From positions 3,257,194-3,321,193 of the forward strand of contig JAJEKV010000108.1 of assembly GCA_021234155.1 (NCBI GenBank): a stretch of 64,000 nucleotides of DNA, given 5' to 3'. The stretch's first letter is position 1. Each line of letters starts with the position of its first letter. Origin of the DNA: Isoetes taiwanensis (taxonomy: Eukaryota; Streptophyta; Lycopodiopsida; Isoetales; Isoetaceae). The position numbers were made by a program, and so were the translations under genes. Of the stretch, positions 58,261-64,000 are shown one piece after another. A model generated the notes under the pieces. It was not told where the DNA came from and made no database searches. It was given only the letters and a program-made list of their open reading frames with translations.

Positions 58261-60049
58261 GAAACCGGGGAAGGGGATTCACAATAGAGGCACTACAAAC
58301 CTCGATTCCACCGCATTTTAAAGTCGTTTCTTTGTTTGATAAGATCCAAAAGTGAAGAATTAATTCTTCTCAACTTCAGATAGCAACAGTTTGGCATCTT
58401 CTCGAACCTTAATTTCAAACTCACAAATTTTTTATCAACCCCTTTCGATTCAATACTCCCAAGCAAAAAACATCCACCCAATCCTCAAATAACTCAACCA
58501 TTTTACCTTGATCACCTTCATTATATAAGTCTCCCATTTGCGTGGTCCTAGATATAATCCTCCTTATGCACTTCAAGCTCTTTTAAGTGATTCCTCTTGT
58601 GCTAGGTTGATAGTTAAGATGGGATGGAATTGGGAAAGTCCTCTTCATCTAAGACATCCTCTTTGAATAGCTCCTTTTCCAAAACTCCATAAGGGTTTTT
58701 CTCTCGCACAATGAGTCACTTCAAAATTTTTAGATCTAGGAATATGTAAAATCTCCCAATGATCAAAAAAATTAATAATTCTACGGCTTGAGCACCGGAT
58801 CCTCCATGTCTTGATGTTTAGTTAATATTCTCCCAAGATTTGTCTACAAACAAGTTGAGTCTCCATAAATAACAATATGAGAAATACTCCCTACACCTTG
58901 CTTCTTATAAACCCGCAATGAGGGCTTTGTATTTCGCTAGAAGAAATATTAGGGTGAATTCTCCCGTCTTGGTCATCAACTTAAATCTTCAGATCCTTCA
59001 AAATAGTAAAGGTAAAAGCAATCCCCAGTTTTTTGACATACCTCCATCAAACCAGATAGGCTTTTTTGGTTTTCAGATCGGAGATTCAACATGCATGTAA
59101 GCAAAGTTGATAACCTCTTCATGTATACTAAAGCATCCGTGCCTAAACTTGAAACACCCAAATCTTCTTCCCTTAGTATGTCACATCTATGAACCTAATG
59201 TTAAAGGTGATGGATCGGGTTTGCCATTTGTGATTTGCTCCATTGAAATGGTAAGAAAGTACCTTCGAGACCATCACAGGGCATCCCTTTATTTTCATCC
59301 ATCTCCTTCCAATAATAGATCATAGATATTAGCTTGATTAACATTTTCAAAATCAACAACCACAAATGTAGCCCGGCCACAATGATTCCCCTCAGATTCA
59401 CGTGATACACTTACTATCCCTTAGGGCACAACTTTCTTAGCATTTGAAAAAGATTTTATAAACAATGGAAGTATTATCTTCTACCTGAGATCCGTTTTGG
59501 CCTTCATAACATGATAAGGCATAATATTAAGAAAGAACCTCCATCCGGCCAAAACTTTGTTCTGATGGGAAGTTCCTATAGTAGCATCTACAAGTAAAAG
59601 CACACGGTCCTAGTTTGCTCGAGCAAAAAGCCACGAAATATTGTTCGTGTGTTTCAGCAGCAACCTCTTCAATATCTGAGTGCTTTGATCAACTTTTCAG
59701 AGTATGATGGGTACAATTCTAGAAGTTAATAAATCCACGGTAACCTTAGAATTTTTCTTAAATGGTCAAATTCATCCAACTCGAGAATCTTTACTGTTTA
59801 TACCTTTGAGGAGGAGCTATATTCGAGGATCTGAATTGAAATGTTACTGTTATGAGGTGGAACAACCCGTGAGATGCATTTGGATGAGTTTCCCAAGCGG
59901 TAATACGCACAACCATAACATCTTTGCTCTTTCCTCGCTTCCCTCAAGACAAGTCTCAATAAAACTTTATATTTGACATTTGTTTACCTTTATCTTGTTT
60001 TTCAAAAATAAGCCTTAACAACAGTATTCTCCTCATGACCTATTCCTTG

Positions 60050-60115
60050 CGAAAGAGCAAGCAGGACATTCTCTACCAAAGTGACCTCTTCTATGACACT
60101 TAGACATTGCCTTTG
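60050..60115 (-). pseudogene. Gag zinc-knuckle relic
   Basis: The minus strand reads KCHRRGHFGRECPAC, matching the C...GH....C part of a CCHC zinc knuckle. The first Cys of the motif is not present. The position upstream of pol fits the C-terminus of Gag. Further gag-like sequence probably extends to about 60.75 kb but is too broken to define. Confidence 0.5.
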
Positions 60116-61234
60116 CAAAAACACCTTTCGACTCTATGGTAAGGTTTACCACGGTTTTATGCACTGTGAGGTGGGGCATCTTTACTTTATTTTTAATTCG
60201 ATTAAGTTGTTTAGTAACCCAAAAGTGCTAGGTGACCTTTATTGACCTGATTTCATCTAAAACATGAGGATCCAATTACTTGACCTTGGACTTCTTCTTC
60301 TCTTTTTGTAACGATAAACGGGGCAGCATTAGCAAAATGTAAATCATGTTCAGTTCCACAGATGAGGGAGGATAAAATGGATCTCCCATCTCCTTCATCG
60401 AAGATAGCTTAATAGTTCCCCGGCAGATCTACGGCCTTTACAAATGTTTTTATGGATAGAATCCAACTCACCAAAATTTTTGTAATTTTAATAACTTCCT
60501 ATAGATCCTAGGTCTAGACATCAAACCTCTGATAAAGGAAGCAACTAGGTGCAATGTTGGATGAGTAACCTGATTCTGTTACACACCAGCAAATAAGAAT
60601 TAAATCTCTCCACATACCTTTTACACTCTCCACCGTGTCTAATGGAAAATGAGCTGAGTTCAAAGACAAGATCCCGGGGTGAAGTAGCCTCTTACCAAAC
60701 CTTGATAGAAACTTGTGTTCCAATTCATCCCCTTTGGTACCTATGTATTACCAATGGAGCCAAGAGATACGGCCTCATCACCCTTCAGCCATTTGATGAA
60801 TTCTCAAGAAACCCGGAACCCTTCTTTCTCCCATGTTCTTCATAATAGTCTTCAAAGTTTTTTAGAAAAATGGTTGGCATTCATGGAAGAATCATAGCAA
60901 GGGGGGGGAAACAGTCTAGTCAACTCAAAATGATAAGGTGCCGGATGGAGGAACAGACCTAAGGTGCTGATCCTGGTTCAAAAAGTTTATAATTGTGAAG
61001 AAGAGGGCCTGAGAGGAAATATTTGTAATATTTGTAGACCTGATAGAGAGAGCCGGGTGGAGGAATAGGCAAGTTGGGAGCATTTGTAGCATTAGTGGTG
61101 ATCTGGTAGCCACTCTCATGCTTACCCTACCAAATTTGGTTGATTTGTCTCCTCGTGTGGTTCAATGGAGACTTAAATCTTCCTTGGTGCCATTAGAACA
61201 ATTTCGTGTAAAAATCTGTTAGGACCTCCAAAAA

Positions 61235-63663
61235 TGTTAGCCTAAAACTCGAATTTTAGTCTAACCTCAAAGGAAGTGCAAACAAAACTGGTCAGGGACC
61301 TCCAGATCACTTAGGGGTGATCAATCCCCATCATAGGTAAAAGCAAAGAACTCAATTTGAAATGCTAGATTCTCAAAAATCACTACAGTCCGGGCAAAAA
61401 AAAGTGTCCCAAAAATCAGTTTAGCAACACACACCCTTTAAGATTTTTGAGTTTTGATTTTTGGTATGGTTTATAGACAAGTGGGAGGAAGCTAATGGTG
61501 AAAGTCCCACTGATTTGGATAGAGGAAGGCCAAGAAAATCTATGTCAAAGTTCAGTAAAAATTGGTCAATGCCAAACAGAGCCAAAATTTGCAAATATAG
61601 TTTGGTGATGAATCTTGAGTTGGAATTTGTATAAACAGCTTCAAAATAAACTCTGAATCATGTGCAAGGTTTTTCTTGACAAGCAAACACTATGATATTT
61701 TAATGAGATGGGCCAAAAGTCTCGATTTACATCGCAGTTTAGGACAGCTATGGAAAAAACTATTTTTTCTTTGTTTCTTTACATATACAATATCAAACCT
61801 TTTTAAAGAATGGGACCACGACTATTTAATTTGGATTCTTTTAAATATCTCGGTTTCTATTAGTTTAGACAAAGTGTAACAACTTGAAACAAAGTTATTT
61901 GTCCGTGCAATGAATATGCATTCAAATCATAAGATATCACGTGAGTTAGAATTCTCGAGCAATACCGGAGGATAAATGTGCTTTGAGAACGATCCCAAGG
62001 CATTGTCAACCACGAAAACCAAAGGTATAGGAAAGAGAAAATAATAAGATAATTTAAGAGTAGCGATGGGGAGTTTAGGTGTCAAATAAGTCTAGCCAGT
62101 CGGTCTTGATCAAAATACGGTCAATCTTCAATCTCGGCGGGGATTAGCGAATTTGGTAGAGCGGATCGAGAATATCGGTCTCAAAATCGCCCGGATCAAA
62201 TTATATCTCGGGGGTGATGATTTGATAAGCAATCTTTGGCTTAAACTGTTCTTCCCCAAAACTAGCTCGTGCAAAGGTGATTTAGGCCCTGGTGAGCAAT
62301 TTCTATGGAAGCCAAATTGCCCGCGAGAGGATCACTGGGGTCTCGGAAAGGTTCGGGGCTGATTTAGGGAGAAAATTGGCGGGGGATTCAATCAAGTTAG
62401 CCAAGCACGAATTGGCGGTTAGCAGGATTCCCTATTTCTTGGGGTTCTCGAAAAAGTCTTGAAGGCCATATATCCCACAGGCTAAATGATTACAGGAGGC
62501 TCATGTATATAAGGCTTAATGCTGACCCGGCTAATAGCGTAAATTGCCGCGAGAGGACACCCGGCCCGTGTCGGCCCCCACGCCCTGGCGCCACGTGGGA
62601 AATCAAGGGAATGGAAATTAAGAAATTGGCGTGGAATGATGTAGAAATGGGTAAGGGTAAATAGGCTAGAATCGGGTTTCTTTTTATTTTTTATGTACAT
62701 CCCAAGAAAATAATATTTGAAATTTTCCAAAATCTTTTTGAATTTTGAAGAGCCAACATATGGCTATTTTGCCAAGCTCCAAATCTAGAGTGTTTTCAAG
62801 TCAAATTGAGATACCCAGAATTTGCCCATTTTGACCATGGTCAATGAGTTTTCAACCTTAGGAATGGTGAAAAAATCATAGGAAGAGGGTGAAAAAGATG
62901 GGAAAAAAAAGGCTATGGCGGGATTTAGGAAATAAGATGAAAGTAAAATTCAAGCCTCCTTGCTCTTGAGTTTCATGATCTCTTGAGAGCAATTCTACAA
63001 GTGGAGGTGAAATTTAATAAAATATAGGTAGTGAAGTAATGAAGAAAGGCATGACAAAGGAATTGGAAATAGAATTATAAAAAGATGAAAGGAAAGTGGA
63101 TATGGAATGGATGAAATGGATAAGGATGGAAACCCACAGCATGATCTTTGTATCTCAAGCTCAAATCCCACATACCTCCTTAACTTTGCTCAAAGGCCCT
63201 AGGGTCTTCAAACTTCTAAGGTCTTCCAATCTTCAAGGCCTAAACAGAGCAAAATTCACCTTTAAAGTGACATCTTCACAGGTGTGACTTCCAGGTATTG
63301 GTGCAACTCCATTTAGCTCCATGTGAGGTAAATATGAACAACATACAACATAACTCCTTTTTGCAGCTTGCTATATCCTTTGCCTGGTCTTCAAGAAATA
63401 AGAATGTAACTAGAGAATTTCCTCCAAAGGAAAGAATTAGGCTATACAACCAAGATCCCAAAGGTCTTCAGGCTTGAGCCAATTTCTTCCAAACTCTAAG
63501 CAGGATCAAAGGCAACACTAACTCTTACTTACCATGAGTAATAGGAAAGTAACTTAAGATGAAACCTCAAAAGAAACCACAAGTCTTCCAAACTCACGAC
63601 AAAATTATCTTCCAATCTTGAAACTCTAGGTATCATGATGGTCCATATTGCCCAAAAAGGCCA
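61235..63663 (-). repeat. 5' LTR of the Gypsy element
   Basis: A 2429-bp repeat. On the minus strand it begins TGGCC and ends TAACA. It is collinear with the other LTR. The tandem array resumes directly to its right. Confidence 0.85.
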
Positions 63664-64000
63664 ACACTCTAAATCAAGACACAGCGCCAAGGTCTAATCA
63701 ATCGCCAAAAGTGAGCCTCCCGGCATGGAAAACCCCTATGATTTGCCCCGAGGTTACAGCAGGGTTTGCGTTTTTGGAGTGCCGAGATTTTAGTCTTTTG
63801 CACATAGGACATAACCCGATCGCTAATACAATTGAGAAAGCGAAGCAAAGGCCCACAGCGGAATGGGTTGGACACATACTCCTCCCATGGCGGGTTAGAA
63901 GTCAAGGCTAGCTTTTGTTAGCAAGACGTTAAATGAAATTCGTATTAATTAATGCATATTGGACTTAAATTCTGATTTTTATAGAAGCTAGTTTCCTAAG
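63664..64000 (+). repeat. Tandem array resumes after the Gypsy insertion
   Basis: The sequence continues as a 1.1-kb unit: aatcaagacac, caaggtctaatcaatcgcc, tttggagtgccgagatttta, gttagaagtcaaggc, attaatgcatattggactta and gctagtttcctaag all match the unit in order. It is more diverged than the units at 40-51 kb and is cut by the window end. Confidence 0.8.

Larger units (their letters stand above)
51716..63663 (-). mobile_element. Ty3/Gypsy LTR retrotransposon, degenerate, 11.9 kb
   Basis: Two direct repeats of about 2.4 kb (51716-54116 and 61235-63663) flank an internal region with minus-strand domains in the order zinc knuckle, RT, RNase H, integrase, which defines Ty3/Gypsy. On the coding strand the LTR begins TG and ends CA. 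The flanks are acacg (51711-51715) and acact (63664-63668), a 4/5 match to a 5-bp target duplication. A purine stretch (gaggaga) precedes the 3' LTR, and TGGAGGTCCTAACAG just inside the 5' LTR is a candidate primer-binding site. All domains carry stops or frameshifts. It is inserted in the tandem array. Confidence 0.85.

Overview
This window looks like repeat-rich nuclear DNA of a land plant. The evidence is spliced genes of the Ole e 1 (pollen allergen/extensin-like) family, fragments of PPR genes with E-type tails, L1-type LINE remnants, a Ty3/Gypsy element, a CACTA end and a Mutator-type MITE. Nothing here allows the species to be named. There are no operons, rRNA or tRNA genes, or CRISPR arrays.

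Layout. 0-5 kb: decayed unique sequence, retroelement tails, a PPR relic and two copies of an interspersed repeat (R1). 5.1-7.9 kb: the best genes in the window, a divergent pair of two-exon Ole e 1-domain secreted proteins sharing a 337-bp intergenic region, preceded by two unrecognised exons. 8-14.3 kb: AT-rich DNA with small repeats, a second PPR relic, a 120-bp perfect inverted repeat and a tandem repeat. 14.4-21.1 kb: a composite repeat in which a 19-bp minisatellite changes orientation four times and brackets 0.8-kb units and a 176-bp hairpin. 21-30 kb: a SINE-like element, an unrecognised exon with a dead tandem copy, and LINE remnants in opposite orientations. 30.1-31.96 kb: a 1.8-kb purine tract. 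33.5-35.5 kb: an unrecognised minus-strand gene relic with a triplicated exon. 35.9-38.6 kb: a second copy of the 5.1-7.5 kb block. It carries a 390-bp MULE-type MITE with a 9-bp target duplication, and a CACTA end lies in intron 1 of its plus-strand Ole e 1 gene. 39.2-51.7 kb: about 11 tandem units of 1.09-1.12 kb, distantly related to the 0.8-kb units at 15-19 kb. 51.7-63.66 kb: a degenerate minus-strand Ty3/Gypsy element with 2.4-kb LTRs, inserted into that array, which resumes at 63.66 kb and runs off the window.

Functionally, only the 6.4-7.85 kb gene pair looks intact. Its 37.6-38.6 kb copy appears to be decaying, with a reshuffled signal peptide, an altered TATA box and an interrupted partner gene. 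Everything else is mobile or tandem DNA, or relics. Many differences between repeat copies are 1-3 nt indels in C/G-rich stretches, so consensus errors in the assembly are a real possibility and single frameshifts should be read with care.
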